Assembly: GCA_031270145.1 (NCBI GenBank)
Contig: JAISYD010000222.1
Coordinates: 1 to 6,603 of the forward strand
DNA from: Planctomycetota bacterium
GTDB lineage: Bacteria > Planctomycetota > SZUA-567
Length of the DNA stretch: 6,603 nt
Reading direction: 5' to 3'
Shown: piece by piece, positions 1 to 6,428 of the stretch
How the letters are laid out: each line of letters starts with the position of its first letter
Position numbering within the stretch: position 1 is the first letter of the stretch
Notes under the pieces: generated by a model
Seen by the model: only the letters and a program-made list of their open reading frames with translations
What the model was told of the DNA's origin: nothing
Databases searched by the model: none
Program-made: the position numbers and the translations under genes

Positions 1-1
1 G

Positions 2-1705
2 CCGGCATCGCCGGATCCCTATCAATATCCCCTAAGCCTGGAATCCGGACCGGGCGGCGAATCCACCGCCGGCTCCGTTCCCAGGGCCATGCTGGGATTG
101 CCGCTGGGCGGCCAACCCCCGGCGCCGCCGGCCGAGGCGTCCCGTCCGCCGCCGGACCAGCCGCGCTGGGATTGGATCCCGACGCCGCCGTCTTCCGGCC
201 AGGCGGCGATTCCGCCCCCGGGCCCGACGCTGCCAGCTCCGGCCGGTTCGGAGGTCGCACTCCAGCCGCCGGCTCCGGACAGCCTCCAACCGCCGCCCGC
301 TCCGGGAACGCCGCCGCGGTCCCCGGCATCGCCGTTCGGCGACGACTGGCTGAATCCGACGCCGCCCATGGCTCCGACGCCGGCGGGCGGGGACAGTCCG
401 CCAAACAACTTTGGCGGCGGATCGCTTTTCGATTCCCTATCGCCGCCGGGAGGGAGCAATCAACCGGATTCCGCCTTTGATTCGCTTTTCGACAATCCGC
501 CGAATCTTGGCAATGGATCGCTTTTCGCTGATCCGCGGGGCGGCTTGACGCCGCCGGCGCTCCCGTCCGACCAGCCGCAACGGCCGGCCGAGGCGCCGTC
601 GGCGACGTCCCTGATCAACTCCCCGGTTCCGCTCGAGCCCCTGCCCGACCTGGGCCGCCCCATCGGGGACGCCGGTCTGTCGCCGCCGCCGCTGACGCCT
701 CCCGCCGTGCCGGGCCGTCCGGACAACAAGCGGCAATTGTCCGAGGGGCGGGTCGCCGAGTCCAGGCGATTGCTGGAGCAGGGCGACCTGGACGCGGCCG
801 TGCGGGAGGCGACCGAAGCCCTGAACGCCGACGACGCCAATTACCACGCCTATATGGCGCTGTCGCAGGTCTACGCCCACCAGGATCCGCAAATAAACAA
901 TTTCGCCCACGCCGCCAACTTGGCCAAGGAGGCCGCCAACCTCGGACGGCGGGAGTGGGACGCCTGGTGGAATTGCGCCGACATCTTCTACCGCTGGGCG
1001 CACCGGCGCAACCTCGACGTCCAGGGTATGTCGCGCGTCGGTAGGTCGGCGCCGACCGACATCATTGACGAGAGGAACCAGGCGCTGGCCAACGCGCGAA
1101 TCGCCATCGGCAACTCCGCCACCCTGGCGCAGGCGGCCGGCGACCAGGAGCGCAAGAAGGTGGCGGTGACCCAGGGGCTCATCGCCTACCTCCAGGCCCT
1201 GACCGTGCCGGAGCCGCCCCCCCCGCCCGAGGGCGCGGGTCGGGCGGCGCTGGACGAATACCGCCGCTCCCAGGCCGCCTACAAGGCCGCGGTCAGCCAG
1301 CCTCTGACCGAGGCCCTGCCGTATTTCCAGGCCGCCCTGCGGTTGGGGACGCCGGCCTACGCCGAAACCTTCCACCTGGGAATCATCAATTTCCGGCTGG
1401 CCGGACTGGAAAGGGACGGCGGCAACCCGACCCAGGCCGCCAATCATTACCAGCAGGCGGCGCGCTTCCTGGACGAGGCCACCACCGCCGGCGACACCCC
1501 GCCCGGCGGGCCGCGCGAGGCTTATTATATGCTGGCCTATTGCTATGACCTCATGGCCGGGGAGCCGGGGCCGGGCCGGGCCAGGAACAAGGAGCTGGCC
1601 CTCCGCTACTGGCGCCAGACCGCCGATTTCTACGCCGCCGGCACCGCCTACCGGGATTATGCCCTGCAACGGATCGAGGCGCTGTCGGCCGAGATGGGTC
1701 AATAA
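2..1705 (+). CDS. Proline-rich, TPR-like repeat protein (5' end outside window)
   Basis: The reading frame is open to the left edge, so the gene is 5'-truncated by the window. The first in-frame ATG (89) lacks a well-placed ribosome binding site, and the 29 codons before it are equally Pro/Gly/Ser-rich, so I treat them as coding. Numbering from that ATG, residues 1 to about 212 are low-complexity and rich in Pro, Gly, Ala and Ser, probably disordered, with a thrice-repeated SLF[DA] motif at 112, 132 and 144. From about 217 to the C-terminus (538) the sequence becomes amphipathic helices of TPR/Sel1-like character, for example the segments near 219-265, 402-437 and 445-465. A PEPPPPPE linker (374-381) divides the helical part. 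No catalytic motif is visible. A scaffold or protein-interaction role is inferred from the architecture only. Any membrane anchor or signal peptide would lie upstream. It is probably the first visible gene of an operon with the metallophosphoesterase 12 bases downstream. Confidence 0.8.
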   Translation, partial: PASPDPYQYPLSLESGPGGESTAGSVPRAMLGLPLGGQPPAPPAEASRPPPDQPRWDWIPTPPSSGQAAIPPPGPTLPAPAGSEVALQPPAPDSLQPPPAPGTPPRSPASPFGDDWLNPTPPMAPTPAGGDSPPNNFGGGSLFDSLSPPGGSNQPDSAFDSLFDNPPNLGNGSLFADPRGGLTPPALPSDQPQRPAEAPSATSLINSPVPLEPLPDLGRPIGDAGLSPPPLTPPAVPGRPDNKRQLSEGRVAESRRLLEQGDLDAAVREATEALNADDANYHAYMALSQVYAHQDPQINNFAHAANLAKEAANLGRREWDAWWNCADIFYRWAHRRNLDVQGMSRVGRSAPTDIIDERNQALANARIAIGNSATLAQAAGDQERKKVAVTQGLIAYLQALTVPEPPPPPEGAGRAALDEYRRSQAAYKAAVSQPLTEALPYFQAALRLGTPAYAETFHLGIINFRLAGLERDGGNPTQAANHYQQAARFLDEATTAGDTPPGGPREAYYMLAYCYDLMAGEPGPGRARNKELALRYWRQTADFYAAGTAYRDYALQRIEALSAEMGQ

Positions 1706-1717
1706 CCGGGATTGCCG

Positions 1718-2512
1718 ATGCGCATCGCCCACCTGAGCGACCCGCACCTGGCCCGGCGTCCCGGCTGGGGCGAATTGAACCTGAAGCGCCTCCTGGGGTT
1801 CGCCAACCAGGCGCTGATCCGCGGCCGGCGCCACAGCGAGGCCAGGGCGGCGGAGGCGGTGCGGCGTTTGGCGGCGAGTCCGCCCGACTTGGCCATTTTG
1901 ACCGGCGACATCGCCCAGCACGGCCTGGCCAGCGAATTCGCCGCCGCCGAGGAAATGCTCGCCCCGCTGGCGGCGGCCGGCGTTCCCGTCCTGGCGGTGG
2001 GCGGCAATCATGATTTTTACGGGGGCGCTCCCCCCGCCGATTTGGCCAGGCTGGGCCGCCGCCTGTCCCTGGGGCTTCGGGCCGGCTCGGACGGCGTCGT
2101 CCGCCTGCCCGGCGTGGAAATACTGCTTTTGGAACAGGCCGCCCCGTCCTGGCCGTTTTTCTCCGGCGGCAGTCAAAAGCTGGAGGAATTGACGCGGGCG
2201 GCGGCGGCTTGGGCCGGGCCGCCGGAGGGCGTTATGCGTTTGGCCGCCGGGCATTATCCCGTCATCGACGCCCCCGGTCTGCCGCCTTTTTTTCGCAGCC
2301 GACTCGCCGGCGCGGAAAAACTGGCTGATTTTTTCCGGCGGACCGGGGTGAGCGGCTATTTTTGCGGCCACCGCCACTTGAGCCGGGTAACGGATCTGCC
2401 GGGCGGTTGCCGGCAGTTCATGGCGCCCGCCCTGCCCTCCGCCGGCTCCGCCGGCGTGACCATATATGAATGCGGGTCGGATTTGTCGCATCCGATCCCG
2501 CAACCCCCATGA
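1718..2512 (+). CDS. Calcineurin-like metallophosphoesterase
   Basis: A 264-residue protein carrying the full metallophosphoesterase signature in the right order: D8-x-H10 (LSDPH), G63-D64 (LTGDI), GNHD with N97, H98 and D99, H179 in GHYPV, and GHRH with H218 and H220. These residues bind the two metal ions in this superfamily. Length and motif spacing resemble CpdA/Icc-type phosphodiesterases, but the substrate (cyclic nucleotide, nucleotide, phospholipid or phosphoprotein) cannot be read from the sequence. No signal peptide or membrane segment is seen, so it is probably cytoplasmic. The ATG at 1718 is preferred: MRIAHLSDPH is a typical family N-terminus and GGGA at 1708-1711 is spaced 6 bases away. 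An in-frame TTG at 1712 would leave no room for a binding site. It lies 12 bases after the TPR-like gene and 19 bases before the GH57 gene, which suggests co-transcription. Confidence 0.9.
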   Translation: MRIAHLSDPHLARRPGWGELNLKRLLGFANQALIRGRRHSEARAAEAVRRLAASPPDLAILTGDIAQHGLASEFAAAEEMLAPLAAAGVPVLAVGGNHDFYGGAPPADLARLGRRLSLGLRAGSDGVVRLPGVEILLLEQAAPSWPFFSGGSQKLEELTRAAAAWAGPPEGVMRLAAGHYPVIDAPGLPPFFRSRLAGAEKLADFFRRTGVSGYFCGHRHLSRVTDLPGGCRQFMAPALPSAGSAGVTIYECGSDLSHPIPQPP

Positions 2513-2520
2513 CCACGAGA

Positions 2521-2525
2521 AAGGA
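2521..2525 (+). promoter_or_regulatory. Ribosome binding site of the GH57 gene
   Basis: AAGGA sits 6 bases before the ATG at 2532. It decides the start: the earlier in-frame ATG at 2466 lies inside the metallophosphoesterase gene and would add 22 residues with no family likeness. Confidence 0.7.
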
Positions 2526-2531
2526 ACCGCC

Positions 2532-3974
2532 ATGTCCGACATCCCGGAAACCATTGAGGGCTGGCCCAATTTCTGCGGCGAGGAGACGCGGGTCGAGGAG
2601 ACCATGCGGCGGAAGGGGCCCTTTTACCTTCCCGACAGCCGGATCGATTTCAACCGCGTCAACTCCGCCTGGGGCGTGGCCCTGCATATGCAGCAGCCGC
2701 TGATCCCGGCCGGCGGCGGCGACATCCGAACGGCGGAGATCATTTCCAACCTGAAGGACATGATGGACCACCCAGATATCGGCGACAACCACAACGCCTC
2801 GGTTTTCCACTGGTGCTACAAGCGGATAGCGGAATTCGTGGCCGAACTGGCGGGACATGGGAAAGCCCCCCGGGTCATGCTCGACTACTCCGGCTGCCTT
2901 TTTTACGGCCTGCCCCGCATGGGCCTGCACGACGTCATCGACAGCCTGCGCGGCGTGACTTGCGACCGGCGCTACGCCGGCAACATCGAATGGCTGGGCT
3001 GCGCCTGGGGGCACGCGGTGGCGCCTTCCACCCCGGTGCAGGACTACCGCCTCCAGGTCAAGGCCTGGCAGCAGCATTTCGCCGCCCTCTTCGGATTCGA
3101 CGCCCTGGCCAGGGTCAGGGGCTTCAGCCCGGCCGAAATGGCGCTCCCCAACCATCCGGACGTGGCCTACGAGTTCGTCAAAACGCTGAAGGACGCCGGC
3201 TTCCTCTGGGTGATGCTCCAGGAGCACTCGCTGGAGCTGCCCGGGGACGGCAAGGGGCCGGACCGTCCCTATGTCCCAAACCGCCTGGTCTGCCGCAACG
3301 CCAAGGGCGAGGAGGCGTCGATCATCGCCCTGATCAAGACCCAGGGCTCCGACACCAAGCTGGTGGCGCAGATGCAGCCCTATTACGAGGCCAAGTCCAA
3401 ACAGCGGGAAACCCTGGCCGGCCGATCCATCCCGCCCTTTGTCTGCCAAATCGGGGATGGCGAAAACGGCGGCGTGATGATGAACGAATTCCCCGCCATG
3501 TTCCGCCAGGCCATGTCGGAGGCGTCCGGCTCGCCCACGCCCGCCATGAACGGCACCGAATACCTGGAACACCTTTTCAGTCTGGGCGTCGGGGAGGACG
3601 ATCTGCCGGTGGTCCAGCCCAAATGGAGCAAGCTGCTTTTCGAGAACTACCGGCCTGGCGGCGATCTGGCCAAGGCCATCGAGGAATGCAAGCGGATCGA
3701 TGGCCGCTTCAGCATGGAGGGCGGCTCCTGGACCAACAACATCTCCTGGACCCGGGGCTACGACAACGTCCTCGGCCCCATGGAGAAGGCGAGCGCCCTC
3801 TTCGCCGAAAAGACAAAAAACATCCCCTCCTCGGACATCCGCTACCGCAAGGCGCTGTTCCATCTGCTTTGTTCCCAGACCAGTTGCTACCGCTACTGGG
3901 GACAGGGGATTTGGACCGACTACGGGGCCGAGATCTGCCGGCGGGCCATCGACATTTTGACCTATGACCTGTAA
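2532..3974 (+). CDS. Glycoside hydrolase family 57 protein
   Basis: A 480-residue protein with the order of motifs expected of GH57, a retaining family that hydrolyses or transfers alpha-glucans (amylases, 4-alpha-glucanotransferases, branching enzymes). Seen: motif 1 as LHMQQP (51-56), motif 2 region GCAWGHAVAP (156-165), the nucleophile region FSPAEMALP (198-206) with candidate nucleophile E202, the acid/base region GDGENGG (308-314) with candidate D309, and an aromatic C-terminal motif SQTSCYRYWG (448-457). Family knowledge assigns the Glu and Asp as catalytic; the residue assignments here are by eye. Motif 1 is usually HxH(Q/L)P, so the second His is Gln54 in this protein. The exact reaction cannot be fixed. 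No signal peptide is visible, so intracellular glycogen-like glucan is the likely substrate. Its end overlaps proB by 11 bases. It could also be a non-canonical GH57-like protein with altered activity. Confidence 0.85.
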   Translation: MSDIPETIEGWPNFCGEETRVEETMRRKGPFYLPDSRIDFNRVNSAWGVALHMQQPLIPAGGGDIRTAEIISNLKDMMDHPDIGDNHNASVFHWCYKRIAEFVAELAGHGKAPRVMLDYSGCLFYGLPRMGLHDVIDSLRGVTCDRRYAGNIEWLGCAWGHAVAPSTPVQDYRLQVKAWQQHFAALFGFDALARVRGFSPAEMALPNHPDVAYEFVKTLKDAGFLWVMLQEHSLELPGDGKGPDRPYVPNRLVCRNAKGEEASIIALIKTQGSDTKLVAQMQPYYEAKSKQRETLAGRSIPPFVCQIGDGENGGVMMNEFPAMFRQAMSEASGSPTPAMNGTEYLEHLFSLGVGEDDLPVVQPKWSKLLFENYRPGGDLAKAIEECKRIDGRFSMEGGSWTNNISWTRGYDNVLGPMEKASALFAEKTKNIPSSDIRYRKALFHLLCSQTSCYRYWGQGIWTDYGAEICRRAIDILTYDL

Positions 3975-5169
3975 GGACGACGGAAACCGCCCGGCATCCC
4001 GGGAAGCCATAGCCAAGGCCGGAACGCTGGTGGTCAAGGTCGGCTCCAGCCTGCTCGCCTCCCTGCGGGGCGGCCTCGACACCGCCTTCATCGCCCGGTT
4101 GGTCGGGCAGTTCGCCAACTTGGCGGAAAAGGGGAAAAGACTCGTCCTGGTCAGTTCCGGGGCGGTGGCGGCCGGCACGGCGGAACTCGGCCTGCCGGCG
4201 CGGCCCATTGAGCTGTCCCGCGTACAGGCCGCCGCCGCCGTGGGCCAGGTGGCGCTGATGCAGACCTACCGGCAACTGTTCCAATGCTACCGGCTGAAGG
4301 TGGGGCAGGTGCTCCTGACCCGCGACAACCTCCAGGATCGCCGGCGCTTCCTTTACGCCAGGAACACCTTGCTCGCCATCATGGAGGAGGGCGCCGTCCC
4401 CATCGTGAACGAGAACGACGCGGTGGCGGTGGAGGAACTGCGGCTGAAAATGGGCGACAACGACTCGCTGGCCGTTTCGGCGGCCCAACTGGTGGACGCC
4501 GACGCCGTCATCCTGCTTTCCGACGTGGAAGGGCTGTACGACCGATCGCCGACGCAGCCGGGGGCCAGGCTGATCCCCGAGGTGCGGGAGTTTTCGAAGG
4601 GCGTCCTCGCCATGGCCGGCGGCCCGGAATCCGGCTTGGGCTCGGGCGGCATGGCGTCGAAGGTGAACGCCGCCCGAGCCGCCGCCGCCGCCAACATCCC
4701 GCTCATCGTGGTCGACGGCCGGCGGGAGGACATCCTGCTGGAAATCGCCCGGGGCCGCCAGGTCGGCACCATCTTCCTGCCGTCCGGGCGCCGCGCCTCC
4801 TCCTACCGCCAGTGGCTGGCCTACGGCAGGAGCCTGGACGGCGCGCTGCTGGTCGACGCCGGGGCGCGCCTCGCCATTGTCGAAAAGAAGAAAAGCCTCC
4901 TGCCCATCGGCATCCGGGAGGTGCGGGGGAATTTCCGCGAGGGCGACAGCGTGGCCATCGCCGATCTGGAGGGGCGGGAATTCGCCCGCGGGCTCGCCAA
5001 TTTCTCTTCGGACGAATTGCGGCTGGCGGCGGGCAGGCGCTCCGGCGAAATCCCGGAGATACTCGGCCACCTTTGCGTCAACACGGCGGTGCATCGCGAC
5101 AATCTGCTGGTTTTCGGGCCAGGCGGGGCCGGAGACGGCGAAGACGCCGCCGCCGGCCTGAAACCATGA
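3964..5169 (+). CDS. proB: Glutamate 5-kinase with PUA domain
   Basis: Phosphorylates L-glutamate with ATP to glutamyl-5-phosphate, the first step of proline synthesis, in the cytoplasm. The 401 residues have an amino-acid-kinase domain (about 20-270) followed by a PUA domain (about 292-380). Visible motifs: VVKVGSS (23-29) with K25, SSGAVAAG (64-71), NENDAV (149-154) with D152, GDNDSLA (164-170), and GLGSGGMASK (224-233) with K233. They align by eye with E. coli ProB residues K10, S50, D137, N149/D150 and K217. The PUA part carries LLPIGIREVRGNFREGD and LEGREFARG, both typical of ProB. It is about 34 residues longer than E. coli ProB, with an N-terminal extension of roughly 15 residues and a Gly/Ala-rich C-terminal tail. 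The start ATG lies within the last codons of the GH57 gene and has no clear binding site, so translation probably depends on coupling. proA does not follow. Confidence 0.95.
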   Translation: MTCKDDGNRPASREAIAKAGTLVVKVGSSLLASLRGGLDTAFIARLVGQFANLAEKGKRLVLVSSGAVAAGTAELGLPARPIELSRVQAAAAVGQVALMQTYRQLFQCYRLKVGQVLLTRDNLQDRRRFLYARNTLLAIMEEGAVPIVNENDAVAVEELRLKMGDNDSLAVSAAQLVDADAVILLSDVEGLYDRSPTQPGARLIPEVREFSKGVLAMAGGPESGLGSGGMASKVNAARAAAAANIPLIVVDGRREDILLEIARGRQVGTIFLPSGRRASSYRQWLAYGRSLDGALLVDAGARLAIVEKKKSLLPIGIREVRGNFREGDSVAIADLEGREFARGLANFSSDELRLAAGRRSGEIPEILGHLCVNTAVHRDNLLVFGPGGAGDGEDAAAGLKP

Positions 5170-5185
5170 TTTCCGGCCGCGCCGT

Positions 5186-5259
5186 CCGCCTAAAACCGCG
5201 CAACCCCGGCCGCACACCCCGCCGCTCACGTCCTCGGGCGTCGCCGGCGCTTTAGGCGG
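5186..5259 (+). repeat. Interrupted inverted repeat downstream of proB
   Basis: CCGCCTAAA (5186-5194) is exactly complementary to TTTAGGCGG (5251-5259). After a 3-base bulge the stem can continue with GCGC (5198-5201) against GCGC (5247-5250). The enclosed 45-base segment is itself G+C-rich and could fold. Starting 17 bases after the proB stop, it could end or protect the upstream transcript, but there is no following T-run and the loop is long for an intrinsic terminator. Confidence 0.35.
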
Positions 5260-5269
5260 CGTCAACGCC
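5258..5269 (+). repeat. Short palindrome GGCGTCAACGCC
   Basis: Five-base arms GGCGT and ACGCC flank a 2-base centre, directly beside the 3' arm of the larger inverted repeat and just before the A+T-richer patch. It could be a small TCAA-loop hairpin or a regulator site. It may also be chance in such G+C-rich DNA. Confidence 0.2.
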
Positions 5270-5353
5270 TTGAAAACATTATGAGCGTGGCATGGCGCGG
5301 GCTCTTGGGAAAACATCAACTTCAACCGAATCGGCTTCAATAAGCGAATAACC

Positions 5354-5380
5354 CTGGAAACCGGGTTCGCCGCTTGCGCC
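5354..5380 (+). other. Bulged hairpin upstream of the dehydrogenase gene
   Basis: GCGAA (5354-5358) pairs with TTCGC (5376-5380); after an unpaired TAA, CCC (5362-5364) pairs with GGG (5373-5375); after a bulged T, GG pairs with CC around an AAA loop. An alternative outer pairing is AAGCG (5352-5356) with CGCTT (5381-5385). It ends 63 bases before the AGGAGG of the next gene, so it may sit in that gene's leader. No T-run follows, which argues against an intrinsic terminator. Confidence 0.35.
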
Positions 5381-5443
5381 GCCGCCGGAATCCGGATAAG
5401 CTACACGGAGGCGGGTGAATTGGGACATTCCTTTTCTCGAACG

Positions 5444-5449
5444 AGGAGG
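5444..5449 (+). promoter_or_regulatory. Ribosome binding site of the dehydrogenase gene
   Basis: A perfect AGGAGG with 5 bases to the ATG at 5455. It is the strongest Shine-Dalgarno sequence in the window and fixes the start of the downstream gene. Confidence 0.85.
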
Positions 5450-5454
5450 CGGCC

Positions 5455-6405
5455 ATGGCGGGCTTCAAGACGCTTTTCACCGATTGCGACCAGGACATCT
5501 CGGCCCTGGATCGGATATTCCGCGAAAACGGGGTGGAATACCGATTGCTGGCCTGCCGGACGGCGGCGGACGTGATCCGCGAATGCCAAGGCGTGGAAAT
5601 CATCCTGAACCAGTACGCGCCGCTGGACGCGGCGGTCTTCGCCGGCCTGACCGGCCTGCGGGCGGTGGTGCGCCACGGGGTCGGGGTCAATCACATCGAT
5701 CTCGCCGCCGCCAGCCGGCATGGGGTCAAGGTCTGCAACGTCCCGGACGGCAGCACCGACGAAGTGGCGGATCATGCCATGGCCCTGCTCCTGGCGCTGG
5801 GCCGGAAAATCATTCCGCTGAACCGCAAGGTGCGGGAAGGCGGCTGGAGCTTCCGGGACGCCGTCCCCATCTTCCGCCTGTCCGCCTGCACCGCGGGGGT
5901 GATCGGCATGGGGCGCATCGGCTCCGCCTTCGCCGTCCGGGCCAGATCCTTCGGGATGCGGATCATCGCCTTCGACGAGATCGTCCGGGCCAGGGGCGGC
6001 GCCCCCGACTTCGTCGCCATGGTCGGCTTGGACGAAGTCCTCCGCCAGTCCGATTTCATCTCCATCCACTGCCCCCAGGACGGCAACCTCGACCTCATCG
6101 GCGCCGCCGAGCTGGCGAAAATGAAAAAAACCGCTTTCATCGTGAATGTCGCCCGGGGCGGCATCGTCAACGAGCCGGCGCTGGCCCAAGCCCTGGCGGA
6201 CGGCGTCATCGCCGGGGCGGCGGCGGACGTCGCCCTCCGGGAGCCGATCCCCGCCGACTCGCCGCTGCTCCGCCTGGACAATTTCATCTGCACGCCCCAC
6301 ATAGCCTATTATTCGGTGACCTCGGTGGACGATCTGGCCGCCAAGATGGCCGAGGAGGCGTTGCGCTTCTTCAGGGGCCAGCCGCTGCGCTGCCCGGTGA
6401 ATTGA
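5455..6405 (+). CDS. D-isomer-specific 2-hydroxyacid dehydrogenase, CtBP-like
   Basis: A 316-residue NAD-dependent oxidoreductase of the D-2-hydroxyacid dehydrogenase superfamily, which interconverts 2-hydroxyacids and 2-ketoacids. Seen: substrate-loop segment RHGVGVNHIDL (73-83), the TDEVADHAMALLLALGR helix (101-117), the Rossmann motif GMGRIG (151-156) with D174 at the end of the second strand, favouring NAD over NADP, and the catalytic triad R234 (ARGG), E263 (REP) and H282 (TPHIAYY). The R-to-E spacing of 29 residues equals that of E. coli SerA (R240, E269). The NVPDGSTDEVADH stretch resembles the C-terminal-binding-protein-like branch. Length is normal for the catalytic core and there is no ACT domain, unlike E. 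coli SerA. The physiological substrate is unknown; phosphoglycerate, glyoxylate/hydroxypyruvate or another ketoacid are all possible. The protein is cytoplasmic. Confidence 0.92.
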   Translation: MAGFKTLFTDCDQDISALDRIFRENGVEYRLLACRTAADVIRECQGVEIILNQYAPLDAAVFAGLTGLRAVVRHGVGVNHIDLAAASRHGVKVCNVPDGSTDEVADHAMALLLALGRKIIPLNRKVREGGWSFRDAVPIFRLSACTAGVIGMGRIGSAFAVRARSFGMRIIAFDEIVRARGGAPDFVAMVGLDEVLRQSDFISIHCPQDGNLDLIGAAELAKMKKTAFIVNVARGGIVNEPALAQALADGVIAGAAADVALREPIPADSPLLRLDNFICTPHIAYYSVTSVDDLAAKMAEEALRFFRGQPLRCPVN

Positions 6406-6419
6406 GCTTCCCTAGCCCT

Positions 6420-6423
6420 GGAG
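6420..6423 (+). promoter_or_regulatory. Ribosome binding site of the last gene
   Basis: GGAG, 5 bases before the ATG at 6429. It supports that ATG as a real start in the short gap after the dehydrogenase. Confidence 0.6.
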
Positions 6424-6428
6424 TACCA

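Larger units (their letters stand above)
5170..5454 (+). other. Intergenic region with structured and A+T-richer parts
   Basis: This 285-base stretch is the only sizeable gap between genes. No credible coding frame is seen in it. It holds an interrupted inverted repeat (5186-5259), a small palindrome (5258-5269), an A+T-richer patch at 5261-5350 (43 of 90 bases are G/C by my count, against about two-thirds elsewhere) and a bulged hairpin (5354-5380). It probably separates the upstream operon from the dehydrogenase gene and carries that gene's promoter, but I find no pair of -35 and -10 boxes with correct spacing; TTGAAA at 5270 has no matching -10. Confidence 0.6.

Noticed and set aside
1712..1717. 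TTG start for the metallophosphoesterase
   Set aside because: The GGGA motif abuts it, leaving no spacing; ATG 1718 gives a typical family N-terminus.
2466..2531. Earlier ATG start for the GH57 gene
   Set aside because: It lies inside the metallophosphoesterase gene and has no binding site, while ATG 2532 has AAGGA 6 bases upstream.
2813..3967. Long + strand frame in another phase within the GH57 gene
   Set aside because: Its translation is Arg/Gly/Pro-rich with no motif; it is a shadow of the GH57 frame, which carries ordered catalytic motifs.
4284..5255. Arg-rich + strand frame inside and past proB
   Set aside because: Off-frame shadow of proB; low-complexity Arg/Gly translation with no binding site.
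5270..5293. TTGAAA as a -35 promoter box
   Set aside because: No acceptable -10 hexamer lies 16-18 bases downstream; the sequence there is G+C-rich.
437..5340. Very long open frames on the minus strand (437-2605, 2418-4208, 3709-5340)
   Set aside because: They lie opposite four well-supported + strand genes, match no family I recognise, have compositions typical of antisense frames in G+C-rich DNA, and lack sensible starts.
5415..5454. Small frame from GTG 5415 after GGAGGCGG
   Set aside because: It runs out of frame into the dehydrogenase gene as Arg/Gly/Pro-rich sequence, so the purine-rich stretch before it is probably chance.
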